A DNA stretch of 64,000 nt, taken from positions 1,922,501 through 1,986,500 of the forward strand of contig JAXDDX010000018.1 in the NCBI GenBank assembly GCA_034670405.1, written 5' to 3'. Numbering within the stretch: position 1 is the first letter of the stretch; every line of letters begins with the position of its first letter. The position numbers and the translations under genes are program-made. Under the pieces are notes generated by a model. It was not told the origin of the DNA. It worked only from the letters and a program-made list of their open reading frames with translations, and did not search any database. Positions 12,721 to 23,479 of the stretch are shown in pieces. This stretch comes from Hoplostethus atlanticus. Lineage: Eukaryota; Chordata; Actinopteri; Trachichthyiformes; Trachichthyidae.

Positions 12721-13104
12721 ATATCGTCACCTTCTTAAACTAATGGCCTAAGTCATATTTTAAAGTTTTTCCAAAAACAGAAAGAACTGAACCAAATATA
12801 TTGTTGTTCTTTCTTCTGGAAGCAGCCGCCATCTTGTAAAGCTTGTAAAATTGCCTAAGTCACAAGAAAATGTGACTTAAGCCATTTTTTTTTTTTTTTA
12901 ATTGCCTAAGTCACACTCTTGTGAGTGTGTCACACTCTTGACATAGGCCATTATACTACCAGGGTAGGAACAGCATGATCTTTTCAATAAGGATGTAGGC
13001 AATTTTACCAGAGGTGGCCAGCATCATGAAGAGATGATTTAGGCAAAAAAAAACATTTTCCTCAAAATATGACTTAGGCCATTAGTTTAAGAAGGTGACG
13101 ATAT
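12721..13104. mobile_element. 384-bp MITE with perfect 41-bp terminal inverted repeats
   Basis: Positions 12721-12761 and 13064-13104 are exact reverse complements over 41 bases (outer sequence ATATCGTCACCTTCTTAAAC). Inside, the unit GCCTAAGTCA recurs on alternating strands at about 12747, 12852, 12873, 12903, 12940, 13037 and 13069. This makes smaller hairpins nested in the big one; 12852-12884 is one example. The outermost bases can be read as a TA target duplication around TCGTCACC, which would suit a Tc1/mariner-like non-autonomous element. The superfamily is not certain. No coding capacity. Confidence 0.8.
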
Positions 13105-14151
13105 CAATTCTAAGTTTCTGAGGAGTATTCTTTAAGAGATTAAAGCACCGAAATTGAAAAGTACATACAGTGTAACATACATAAAGGTATGCATTTCACC
13201 AGAGGAGTCAGAGCCAGCAGTAGTACCCCTGGAGCTGGTAGGGGTTACGTATCTTGGACGAGGATCAACAAGGACGGACATATTGGCCCTTACGGTGGTC
13301 CAACCTATCATCTTCCAGGTATGGGAATGTCTCTCTAACTACCAAGCCAACCTGCGGTTTTTCATATTCAGTAGCATCAGAAGTTGTAGTATCCAAAATT
13401 GTCTGCTGGGATGAATCCTGTTTACATCAACACAGAAAGAAAAAGATACTCCATGCTGATTTAAGGCTTTTGAAATGTCATTTTCTGTTGCACAGGTATG
13501 ATGGAGTGTGTTGTACTGTGTCGGGGACTATTGGTTGAGATATGGATTGATGGCGGCGACCACAGTGCCTTCCCACACATCTTATCTGCTGAGATAACAG
13601 ATCTGACACAGCCGACGTGTGTGACAACAGAAGGATGTGGTGACAAGACAAGAAAACACCAACAACCGCAAATCTATCCTAAGACCACACATAGAGTTAT
13701 GATTATTGTGTGGGTGAGAAAGAGACAAAAAATCATTTGTATGTCTGCGTGTGTGTTTTCTGTCAGCAGCAACAGCAGCAGAGGACTTTTTCAGAAACAG
13801 CTTGGAGGGTTTAACTATGACTAAAAATTTGACTCGCCTCTACTGTCCCCGAAATCACCGACCCCTGTCTCCTCACGGTGCCCTTGCTGCCACTGCCCTC
13901 TCCTCTCCTTAATCATTCCTTCCCTGCATCCTTTCCCGTCTTAAGAGGCTGACTCACTGGACCTGAATTGCTGTTTGTCTGTCATGACATCTGGGGTAGC
14001 TGGATGACTGAGTGCTATGTCTCTCTCGCTCACTCTTCCTCTCCTCCAAAGGGACCCCTCTAACATCTCCATTCCTGGTTTTTCAGTGTAGCATAATGAC
14101 CCTCCTAGTAGCAGCCCTAATGGAGCCATAATGGTCATTTATGCCAAGGGA

Positions 14152-14255
14152 GGCTCAGAGGGCACGGCTGTGGAGGCAGGGAGTCACAGAGGAAGACAGG
14201 AGAGCAGAGTGAAGCTCTTGATAAGTCCCTCCACCTCCACCCTTCATACACAGCT
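14152..14255. repeat. Local duplication, copy B
   Basis: Direct-orientation partner of 10600-10715. It starts CTCAGAGGGCACGGCTGTGG and ends TTCATACACAGCTGCGG. Like copy A it is followed by a TG-rich tract (14284-14335), so the duplicated unit may originally have included the microsatellite. Confidence 0.8.
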
Positions 14256-14283
14256 GCGGAAACTGAGTATGAATATGGAAATT

Positions 14284-14335
14284 GTGTGTGTGTGTGTGTG
14301 ACTGTGCATGTGCGTATACGTACGTGTGTGTGTGT
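14284..14335. repeat. Imperfect TG-rich tract
   Basis: (GT)n runs interrupted by ACTGTGCATGTGCGTATACG. Lies just right of duplication copy B. A separate CA-rich tract sits at 14476-14522. Confidence 0.85.
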
Positions 14336-17164
14336 GATGAAAGGAACTGACACAAGAACTGGTTGACAACAGACTGGACTGTATGCATGTATGAGGGGTG
14401 TATCCTTTCTGTTGATGTTCTCTTCTACAGCTAAGTCACATCGCCGACTACAGTATGCCGATACATATGTACGTATGCACACGCACGCACGCACACACAC
14501 ACAGACACACGGACAAACACACACTCTACCAGTGCCTGGAGGGAAATAAGCAGCCTCTTACAGTTTGCTGCAAGTGATGTTAACTTTAGCTACATCCTCT
14601 GTTTTGGAAAACGCTCCTCATACTCATCTTTAACTGCAAAGATGCACCCAATAATTTAATGTAACTATCATGATATTAACTAAACTCTGGATGGGAGCCA
14701 CTTCAACCAGAAGTACATGGCCTAATTGTCCTGGAGAATATTATAGCTTGCAATAGCGAAAGCCTTCACCAACGAGGCAACGCTTCCAGGTCAGAGCAAT
14801 GGGAAATCTTCCCATCTTTCTGCTTTGTCCGACATGACGTGAATGCAGCAGCAACAAGTACACGCCCGTTGTCCTGGGGTTGTCGAAACGGAAATGTAGG
14901 AAATCACTAACTGAAGTAGAATTAGACAACGCAGGTTGAGGGAAAGTGGTTATAATATAAATGTAATCACAAAATAGCTCCTGAAATACACTGAACATCA
15001 CAGATTGATGATATATAACAGTGTAAGAGTATCTGAGGGTGGAATTTCTATTAAAAGCCAGTAAGGGTATTTATTAAAGGTTACTGATGTCTGAGCTGTG
15101 CTGGATTTCCGCACTGGAGTTTTCGTGCATGTTTTATGACTTGTTTTTTGTATTTGACCTCAGTTTCCGTTTTGTTTGTTTTGAGGTGAGATATTTATTG
15201 TGTTTTATCACAGCTTTATGTTGACTTCACAATTGTATAACCTGTTTTTCTGTTAATAGTGGCCCTCTGAGCTTTTATTGGGTGTAAAAGAAAACCCCTA
15301 ATTTGCACCCAGTCTGTGACTCTTGTATCTAAACTGCTCGGTCCCTTACAGTTATGTACAGGTGTGTATTTCAGAGTGGTTGTGAGAAAAAGCCTTTGAT
15401 CTTTAATGGAGGATGCTTTCTGCATCTCAGCAAGGAAGGACACCAGTCAATATTTGGCCTGAGGTTATTTCATTTGGACAAGGAGTTAGATTCATACATT
15501 AAAATTTCCAATTACGCTGTCAAGAGTAGAGCGAGCCCAGGAGGCTGTTTTAATCATACAGCTTTATCACACTCTTTAAATTGAGTTTAACATGGACAGC
15601 ATCATACATTACGCCTTGGGGAAGGTGATGTTCCTTTAATTTGTCATAAACAGTCAACATTTTAAAAATCCATGTTTAACTAGGATTTAACTTACAGAGC
15701 AGGGATAAATACTGATTCTTCCTCTCCCTCCTAACTCCTCTCTCTCTCCCTCTTACATCCCAGTTATTATCTTGTTAGGACCTTTCTACAGATGACTAAG
15801 GCTAGATTCATACTCCAGAATGAAGAGGGTTTGAGGAAAAAGAACATTTGCTGCTTCTTCTCAGGCAATGCTGTATGTCGTTTTGGGTGTGTGCTGCACA
15901 CCAAAACCAAGTGCCTCTTGTTTTCAATGACTGGCCATTCACACCCACCATTCATGTCAATGCCAGCCTGTCCATTCGGTTGTCACTGAGGCAGGGTCAT
16001 TCTATATTTGAATTATGCTCATTTTTTATTAAATGAACAAGAAAATTGCTCAATTCGCACATGTTGTAAAAGACTCACATTCACCCACAGTGAAGGGTGT
16101 GAACTTTATTAGGTACAAGGGCCGAGCCCGTCTATAGGAGCCAGGCTTTGTGTGTGCATTCATTTGTGCATTTGTGCATAACTCTTTTATGCAACGAGCG
16201 CTGCTGAGGGAGTTACAGTGTGCACTGTTTGCAGAACCCACGGACCCTGCATGAGGGAAATATAGTGTGTGCTTGTACACCAGACAGTACGGTAGAAGTC
16301 AAACAAGCTTTAACCATCTGGAAGTCTGGCATGCAGTACAGGAATTAGCTTGGTGAGCTGTAGTAGCGAAGTCAATGCATGAATTAAATATTTTGTTCAG
16401 TGTTTCTCTTAGTTAAAACAACACTGTGCTGCCACAGCACTTTGGTGTTAACAGGTGATTCAATATAGTTTCTCCAATCAAGCACCTATAAAGCACTAGC
16501 ACACTTGTGCCGAATAACGTTGTGGTCATATATGAATCTGGCTTATGTCTGATCTGCTGTAGGGCACAGCTGGACCCCACTCCGTTACCATTCCTGACTA
16601 TTTCAAAAAGCTATCACAGCGATCTAGCTGCTGTCGGACATTTCCCATTCCGTCATATCAGTGGCCGGACTGATGTCTGGCATGGCAAACACAGTATGTG
16701 TAAAGTCCTTAAATAAAGCATGAAATCGACAGGATGCCTGCCTAAGGCAGCACAGAGCCACAGGCTCACATGTTGCACACAGGTAAAGCTGCTCACCTTC
16801 AGACTGTATACCTCCCATTTGGACTCCCAGTTGAGTGGCCAGCACTCTGAGTCAACACTTTTAGCACAGAAAATGACTTCATTCATTTTGCATTGTAAAA
16901 AGCATATTTTAAAAAATGGAATTCAAAGTACTACTTTATTTCTGTTTCTTCACAGATGGATTTGCATACATTGGGCCACGGTAGACTGAGAACCTGAAAA
17001 GATTCCCTCCATTTTAGACGTTTGGTCATGGTAGTGTTCAAATATGGGATAAAAAGGAGTAAGCAATTTACTTCACTGTACGTCAGCTTTCAGCCGCTGG
17101 TTCAGAAATCCAGAACGTAACACATTTATAGCCCTGCAGATTATCTGGTGACTGAAGCATACAT

Positions 17165-17262
17165 TCATGTGTGTTTGTGTGCCTGTATGTGCAAGTATGC
17201 GTGCGTGTGTATGTGTGTGTGCCTATGCATGTGGGTGTGTATGAGTGTGCTTGAGTGTACAT
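17165..17262. repeat. TG-rich (CA-rich on msi2 RNA) tract after an exon
   Basis: Imperfect GTGTGT/GTATGTGT sequence on the plus strand. On the msi2 strand it is CA-rich and lies about 50-150 nt downstream of the donor at 17312-17307. It is complementary to the TG-rich RNA transcribed from 17472-17510, on the other side of the 75-nt exon. Confidence 0.85.
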
Positions 17263-17312
17263 AACAGAAATGATCTTGAAGCCAGACATTTGAGGGAAGC
17301 TGTTTCACTCAC

Positions 17313-17387
17313 CAGGGAACTGGTAGCTGTAGCTAGGGGCGAATCCAGTGTATCCACGGCCGTACGTTGCCACAATGTTAGGGTAAC
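17313..17387 (-). CDS. msi2: Musashi-2 exon, YPNIVATYG...QFPG segment
   Basis: This 75-nt internal exon encodes part of the C-terminal, low-complexity half of Musashi-2, beyond the two RRMs. The two-nucleotide start (GT) completes a Ser codon with the A that ends the previous exon. It then reads [24 protein letters not shown], and ends with the first base (G) of the next codon. The acceptor is a T-rich tract ending TTTCAAAG and the donor is GTGAGT. The phases match the exon at 23480-23594 exactly. Mammalian Musashi-2 has the same segment with Phe, Pro and Gly where this one has Ile, Thr and Ser ([21 protein letters not shown]). Musashi proteins bind UAG-containing 3'UTR sites and control translation in stem and neural cells. 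A (TG)n array lies 85-123 nt upstream on the transcript and a CA-rich tract follows the donor. Which teleost ohnolog (a or b) it is cannot be told. Confidence 0.95.
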
Positions 17388-17470
17388 CTTTGAAAAAAAA
17401 GGAAAAGGAATTTACTGGAATAGGCAACACTTAGTTTATTTCCAAGGTAGCCTATTAAGCAAAACCACAG

Positions 17471-17471
<1 letters not shown>

Positions 17472-17510
<39 letters not shown>
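17472..17510. repeat. (CA)n microsatellite upstream of an msi2 exon
   Basis: About 19 CA units on the plus strand, so (TG)n in msi2 pre-mRNA, 85-123 nt upstream of the 3' splice site at 17388. Confidence 0.95.
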
Positions 17511-17512
<2 letters not shown>

Positions 17513-18219
17513 TAGCTCTACTTGAAAAAGCTTTAGTGGAAGTTAATCACTGAATACAGTATCTCTAAAACTAATTTCAGTAATCACTTCAGTACCACTT
17601 TTCTAAAATTGTGGATATCTCATTTTGGAACAAAGCCCTTGATATACAGGGTTGTATGGGTGTCAGGTGGGTGCAGCCCTAGCTAGCCCTGTTTGTATAG
17701 CTGCTCTTGGCAAGATGTCTTTGCTGCTCCAAACCTCAAAAAGAGGTCACATGGATTTATAGCCCATAATGTTGATGTTAGATTATCATCTGGATAAAAT
17801 TTGGCACACTAGTTGGACAAGGTGCATGCACCCTCATAAATCAAGGCAAAATCAAGGGAAGCAATAGGCATGACTAGTTGCAAGAGAAACCTCCCTATGC
17901 CAAGACAGAGGAAGTGGCCATGTGTATTATGGATATAAAGAACAGATTCTTCATATCTGTTGTTTGCAGTTTGGTAACATGCACCAGCCTGGCTTCATTT
18001 CTCTCCAAGCCCTATCAGTGGTCACTGGTCACAATCACAGTGACCTCTAATCCTGATCAACTGTTCAAGATTGTGTTCTGATGATGATATGCTGTGAGCT
18101 CAGAGTGAAGGAAGACTTTCATAATGTGATAATTGGCATTGCCACTCAGGCCTACTGATTTCACAATGCTAATATTACAGTTATTGACATTACATGAACT
18201 GTTTTATAATGTATTATAC

Positions 18220-18300
18220 TCCCTTCCCTGAAAGGGGAGCAAGCGAGGTTCCCTACAGGGATCAATGAAGTGTCACATTACATTATAACACATTTTTGAC
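18220..18300 (+). mobile_element. LINE-type 3' end
   Basis: Contains GAGGTTCCCTACAGGGATCA then ATGAAGTGTCACATTACATT. The stem-like TTCCCTACAGGGATCAATGAAG matches the ends at 7500 and 8915 (there in the opposite orientation). Only the tail is left. Confidence 0.5.
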
Positions 18301-18859
18301 ATGTCTATCCTCATGTCACTGATTAGGTGTTCATTAGGGTCCAGTCCAATCAATGTAATCTGCCATATCAAAATAAACAAGTCCTATAAGGTAATCTTAG
18401 GTAAACAAATGAAATAGCAAGGCAACGTCTTGCCCAGTGGCAGTTTTTAATAACTCTTAATTTCTATCGGTAGTTACTAGCAAAGTTGTAGCCATTGCTT
18501 GCTTGAGTTTTCCTTCACAATGTGCAAAGGGTTTCATTCTAAAACGCTATAAACTATAAGCTCATCCCTTTTGGGAGAGAATGACCTAATGTTCTCTGCT
18601 CAATATTTAAAAATACAACTGATTATATCATCAAATACACTGGTACCAAAGATGTTAAGTTATCTAATAACAATAATCATCCATAGTAAATTACACACTG
18701 ATACCAGCAATCATTTTGTAAGCAGATAGCAGAAGCAGAGAGTCACATTTTCAAAATAGTGCCCACCTCATTTTGGAATTAAACTCTGTTGTTGTTCTGT
18801 ACTAACCTGACAACCAGAGAGAAACAGTTGTGTATAAAACCTGGTTGTTAATGATTTTC

Positions 18860-19078
18860 TACTGTAGGTAGATGCCCATGCCTTCAACCCCAAGTACCAG
18901 TGACATATTAGCAAACACCCTTATACCTGGTTGGTACGAGGTTGAAAATAAAAACATCACATCTGAAATCACAAATGTATCAAAGGTTACAATAACTACT
19001 GATGGAGGGACAAACATTACACAGGATGGCTACCTTTCACTCACCCTCAACAACATTAACAAGTATTGGTATCGCTAA
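18860..19078 (+). pseudogene. hAT (ZBED-type) transposase relic
   Basis: The plus strand reads VDAHAFNPKYQ, then after a frame break LANTLIPGWYEVENK, then NVSKVTITTDGGTNI, TQDGYLSLTLNNINK. This follows the order of a hAT (Ac-like, ZBED-related) transposase: an NPKYQ-type block, a block before the first catalytic Asp, and the VTITTDGWTS..QDHYLSLTVHYI block. The usual Trp after TDG is replaced by Gly, and there is at least one frameshift or stop. Only about 70 codons remain. It is a dead fragment in the intron, opposite to msi2. The family call is by motif recognition. Confidence 0.7.
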
Positions 19079-21529
19079 GCAGTATCAATAATAGTATTGC
19101 TATCAATAAACATACAGAATCCTAGTGTAGTGAAACAGTGTGTACATTTATTGAGTGAATATGGCACAACCAGGTACCGTCAGCAGTGCTGAAGACCAGT
19201 AAACCATCAAGAGCGCTGTGGCTTTTACACAACAAGATGCGTGTATCCTGTTTGAGAAAACTTCTTCAAAGCAGTGCACGTTTATAAGAGTTACAAAAAA
19301 GGGAGAAATAGGAAAGACTGCTAATTAGCTCTATGGTTTCCTCAAGAGTTACTACAGCGACCAATAAAGCACAGCTAGCCAGGCTTTAAGGGAATTATCA
19401 GATTAATCAGATAACCAGGCACTACCTGTTGCACAAAAATGTGTTAATTGTGAAGAGATCCTTCTTGTGAGTACAGACTTGAAGTTAAGATGATGTTGTC
19501 AGAGTAATTAAGGTTAATGGTAAAATGCAATCATATCCATTTAATAGGTGTGATGAGCTTAAAACGCTTGCTGAGGACGGTAAGCGTGTAATCTGCAAGC
19601 CTAGGCATGTGTAGTAGGTGTCCAATCCCTGGGTGGATGGAGAGCTTGTGGAGGTCCCAGTGTCCTTAGACAAAGTTAAGAGCAGCAGATGTATTGTTCA
19701 TCTGCTCTCATGGTTCTTATTACAACCACAGACCCACCAGTTAATTAGCGGGACAGTTTTCAGACAGAAGCAGCTGTGGGCAACATATTGAGAAACAGGG
19801 TGTGAGGGAGCAGGCGCCTAGGAAGTGGGATACAGAGAAAATAAGATATTTGAGAAGAGTGGGTGGCTGAGTGAGTGAGCCTGTGAGTCAGTGAGAATTT
19901 GAGCACCATCAAAGGTAATATAAACATAATTAACCCTCTAATTAGAGTATATGTCTCAGCCTTTATCTGTTTTCCTCAAACCATTATCACCTTCAGCCAC
20001 AAGTCTGGACTAAATTAGCCAAGTAGAGGAAGTCCTTTAGGCCAGGAATGAATAACCGGAGCCCACCGTGATAACTCTTCTTTTATAGTGTGTAAGCTAA
20101 ACCTTAGAAACTGACCTCGGAAAGCTGTTTCGGGCTTAAATATCCTCACAGTTCCAATTAGCTATCTCCTAGCCTGATAAACTGGCTACCTTGACATTAC
20201 CCTCTGAATGTTTAGATTGGTAATTTCAGGCTGCATATGCCAGAGGACAAATTAATGGAGGGGAGAGAGATAAAGGAGAGATAAAGTACAACTAGAAGAG
20301 ATATTTCTCAGTTCTAACCGGTACAATTAACTGTACAATGCATATGCTATACCGCATTCCAGTTGTAGTTCAGTCTGTATTGTATCTAACCAGGTTATGC
20401 ACAGATGTTTCTAGCATCTCAAGACTAAATAATCCGATTCCCATTCAGACACTTCCTCAGCCTAGAAATGGTGTGTGCAGTTGACAATTGTCTAGAGCAT
20501 GAATACAGGAAAAATGTGCTTTGCATGCCTGTCTGTGTGTGCGTGTGTGTGCATGTATGTATACATTTGCATTTGGGAGCATGCATGTGTGCATGCATTG
20601 TATGCCTCAAAGCACCTGCCAGCTGAAATCAGAAAGGTTGACCTTGGTAATAAATATCTAATCAGTGTTTGCTGTCCATGAAAAAGTTCAATTTATTCCT
20701 GACCCAATGAGAAAACGCCTCTCCCAGGCTGTCTGCCCTCTGTTGCAGACAGAAGGAAACTCTGCGAGGTGGTGAGAGGAGCGTTGACCTGGTATGGAGG
20801 CTGCTGCTCTATTAGGTGATGATGAGAAGTCATATGACTAGAAATAAAAATCTAAAACATGGAGAGCTGTCACAAATCACCTCTTTTTTTGGTCTGCAAA
20901 GGGCTATGAAATAATACAATGGAGAGTAGAGGGATTGTGATTGTCATGACAAATTTCAGTGGTAGACCACAAAATACAGGTTGCAATATGTTGAATGTCA
21001 AACAGAATAAATACATAAAACATACATAAAGCTACCAGCTTAGGTCTGTTAGCTCTTCCATACTTCATCGTTTCAAAATGTTCTCAAAAGGCTAAAAGAC
21101 TTTCTGTTTACAGCTGTCAGCTGTGTGTTGAGTGTCCAAAGGCTACCGAAAAGACTATGCAAACATTGGGACAGTGGAGTGACACACATCCTGACTCAAT
21201 CTACTCACTCATGACATTTATACAAATAGATGTATATGAATTTGTTTTTGCTTGTAGGTCGTTAGGGCCACTGGCTACGGGCTTGAAAGGAGAGCATTGA
21301 ATCAAGGGTACATCTCCTCTCACACACATTCACAGAGAGACAACACATGAACAAACACACACCAAATAAATATACTATGAATACATGCATGTGTGCACAT
21401 ACAGACATATTTCGACACGACAGGCTGGGAGAAAAGAAAAAGAGATGACAAAAGAAAAAGCGTAGAGAGGAAGAAAAGGAGAACCTGCTATTTGTGCTGC
21501 CATTGCCAGTGCGTCTGGCCTGCCGGTGG

Positions 21530-21900
21530 CCTCTCAGCGCTCTTATTTGCCTTATTAATATGCATGCTAATGTACCTATTTTATGGCTCAACAGTTCTGA
21601 TTCACTTTAAAATCAATTATCCATCTGGCACACCCATACCTCGCCCAGGCTCAAATGTGTATTAATTTCAGCAAACATACATCGGGCACAACACAATAAA
21701 GATAAATGCCTCGATTAGAGGCAGTAAACAAAGGAGCTAGGGATGGCTTTAATGAGATTTGGCACAAAAGAAGCTTACACTTTCTTAAATAATGAGCCTA
21801 GGGTCCCTTTTTCCAAATGCAAATTATATAAAGGAATGTTTCGCTGTCCTTGTTCCAATTTCATTTAGATAAGAGTGTCTCCAAACAAGTTGGCTGTTAA
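21530..21900. promoter_or_regulatory. Candidate conserved noncoding block
   Basis: A repeat-free, A/T-rich block with many homeodomain/POU-like motifs. There is a perfect octamer ATGCAAAT at 21817-21824, TATGCATGCTAAT near 21560, several TTAAT/ATTAA cores and a GATAAG. It is devoid of microsatellites and open frames. Such composition is typical of developmental enhancers in introns of genes like msi2, but conservation was not tested and this is inference. Confidence 0.25.
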
Positions 21901-22186
21901 TATTCTCACATGAGCACTTCACTGCCTTTCTGCCTGCCTTCTCCCCATGGAGGGGGAGAGTGCTCTCCTCTACGCAGACACATTAGTCTATAATAAGTTC
22001 TGAAAAGTTCACTGTGCTTGTTAAATACTTACATAATAATACAGATGAGATGGAACTGGGAGAGACTTCGATAGAGCTGACGGAGGCACTTGGCCAGTCT
22101 TACCAACACTTTCACCACAAACAATTACATTATCAGTCTCAGGGAAAGGTCAACCCTGCCACAACCCTGAGAGTTTACACATCTGA

Positions 22187-22371
22187 GTAGATAGAGAGAT
22201 AGAGAGATAGATAGATAGATAGAGAGATAGATAGATAGATAGATAGAGAGATAGAGATAGATAGATAGATATAGATAGAGAGATAGAGAGAGCTAGAGAG
22301 AAATATAGAGATGGATAGATAGAGAGATAGAGTGAGAAGAGAGAGAGAGAGAGATAGATAGAGAAATAGAG

Positions 22372-22454
<83 letters not shown>

Positions 22455-22468
22455 TAGAGAAATAGAGA

Positions 22469-22503
<35 letters not shown>

Positions 22504-22506
22504 AAT

Positions 22507-22546
<40 letters not shown>
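22187..22546. repeat. GATA/GA compound microsatellite with higher-order units
   Basis: A 360-bp polypurine-rich array. The left half is built of (GATA)n and GAGA units and the right half of long (GA)n. A composite segment GATAGATAGAGAAATAGAGA followed by AGAAAGAG occurs near 22350 and again near 22448. This gives a roughly 95-bp higher-order period. The Ser/Leu-rich reading frames on the minus strand are products of the repeat, not genes. Confidence 0.95.
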
Positions 22547-22549
<3 letters not shown>

Positions 22550-23479
22550 TGAGAGTGCAATAGCTTTAAATAAAAAGGGCCACCGGCATGGTGGATGGTA
22601 ATGAGGAGGGGTGGGCCAGCAGCTGAGGTCCCTGTAGATGAGATCTCTCCCTGACATGTGTGTCCCCTTCATTACCCATTAAGGGGGGCACAGTGATGAA
22701 TCCTTAATATGACATTACACCAATTTTCCTCTTCATTTAGCCTGCTAATGTGCTGGTCTGCTCCTTTATGCCCAGGGGCGGCCTGTACCAGACTGGACCA
22801 GAAATAGACCACAGTGGCCACTGATGGCACACCTTGAATCAGCCTAATTAGGGGCAGCGCCCACCTAATGGGGCTATCTAGACCACGGTTTGCATAAGTT
22901 GTTTTTTTAGGAGGTAGAAATGGATGAATGAATTTTTTCTGCCCCCTAATGAATCTTAAAGTTTACTTTCATGTTTTAATTTGCAAACTGGTTAACAGTC
23001 TGGTTTACAAAGATGAAAACAACATTTAAAAGGGCACTATCTAGATATCGCCTTCACACTTGGAGGTGGGTTAAAGAGAGGGTTGTGATCAGATAGACAA
23101 GCTGTGCATTTGTCAGTATATATCTGACATGGAGAATTCGTTTTCTACAGTACATGGAGAAATCGTTTTCTACAGTACAAAACCGTAGAAAAATCATGTT
23201 GCTATAAAATCATGTTGCTTAGCTTCATACACGCACGCCTGTATTTGAGTTATTAGCCAGAGATATCACAATTTACCCGACAAAAATAAATCCTAGCATT
23301 AACTAGGCTCTAAATGAGAAATCCAGTTCTCACATCAACTACTTAATGATGCAATTGTATCATCTATAGTTGAGACTTCATTGGTCTATTTATTACATTT
23401 ATTGCATTTATATCGAGTCACCACTTTGAGATTGAATGAATGCGTTGGTTTGTGTGCATGAGTGTTGTGTCCTACTCAC

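Larger units (their letters stand above)
1..17312 (-). other. msi2: msi2 intron, 3' part runs off the left edge
   Basis: This is intron sequence downstream (on the minus strand) of the exon ending at 17313; the GTGAGT donor is the complement of 17307-17312. No later msi2 exon (the Ala-rich FPAAAYGP segment or the C-terminal GNYISAASPQ segment) was recognised, so the intron probably continues past base 1. It contains the transposon relics, SINE, LINE tails, MITE and CA/TG arrays listed separately. In 1-3800, 9540-10190, 11700-12700 and 14540-17100 I see no gene or classifiable element, only unique A/T-rich intron sequence with many stop codons in all frames. Confidence 0.75.
17388..23479 (-). 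other. msi2: msi2 intron between the VECKKAQ and YPNIVATYG exons
   Basis: A 6.1-kb intron with donor GTGAGT (complement of 23474-23479) and acceptor CAAAG (ending at 17388). It holds a (TG)n array near the acceptor, a LINE-type 3' end (18220-18300), a hAT transposase relic (18860-19078), a GATA/GA array (22187-22546) and a possible conserved noncoding block (21530-21900). 19100-21500 and 22550-23400 show no gene or classifiable element. A pair of short tandem duplications sits at 23135-23215. Confidence 0.9.

Noticed and set aside
13150..13420. Possible LINE/SINE 3'UTR-like stretch (CTTGGACGAGGATCAACAAG ... CTAACTACCAAGCC)
   Set aside because: Some likeness to common fish repeat tails, but no tail, A/B boxes or coding remnant to support a call.
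1..17300. Downstream msi2 exons (Ala-rich FPAAAYGP segment and C-terminal exons)
   Set aside because: Looked for on the minus strand by eye and not seen; presumed to be beyond the left edge. A very short exon could have been missed.
22150..22672. Open frames of 136 and 165 aa on the minus strand, rich in Ser and Leu
   Set aside because: They are translations of the GA/GATA microsatellite; no start context, domain or splice signal.
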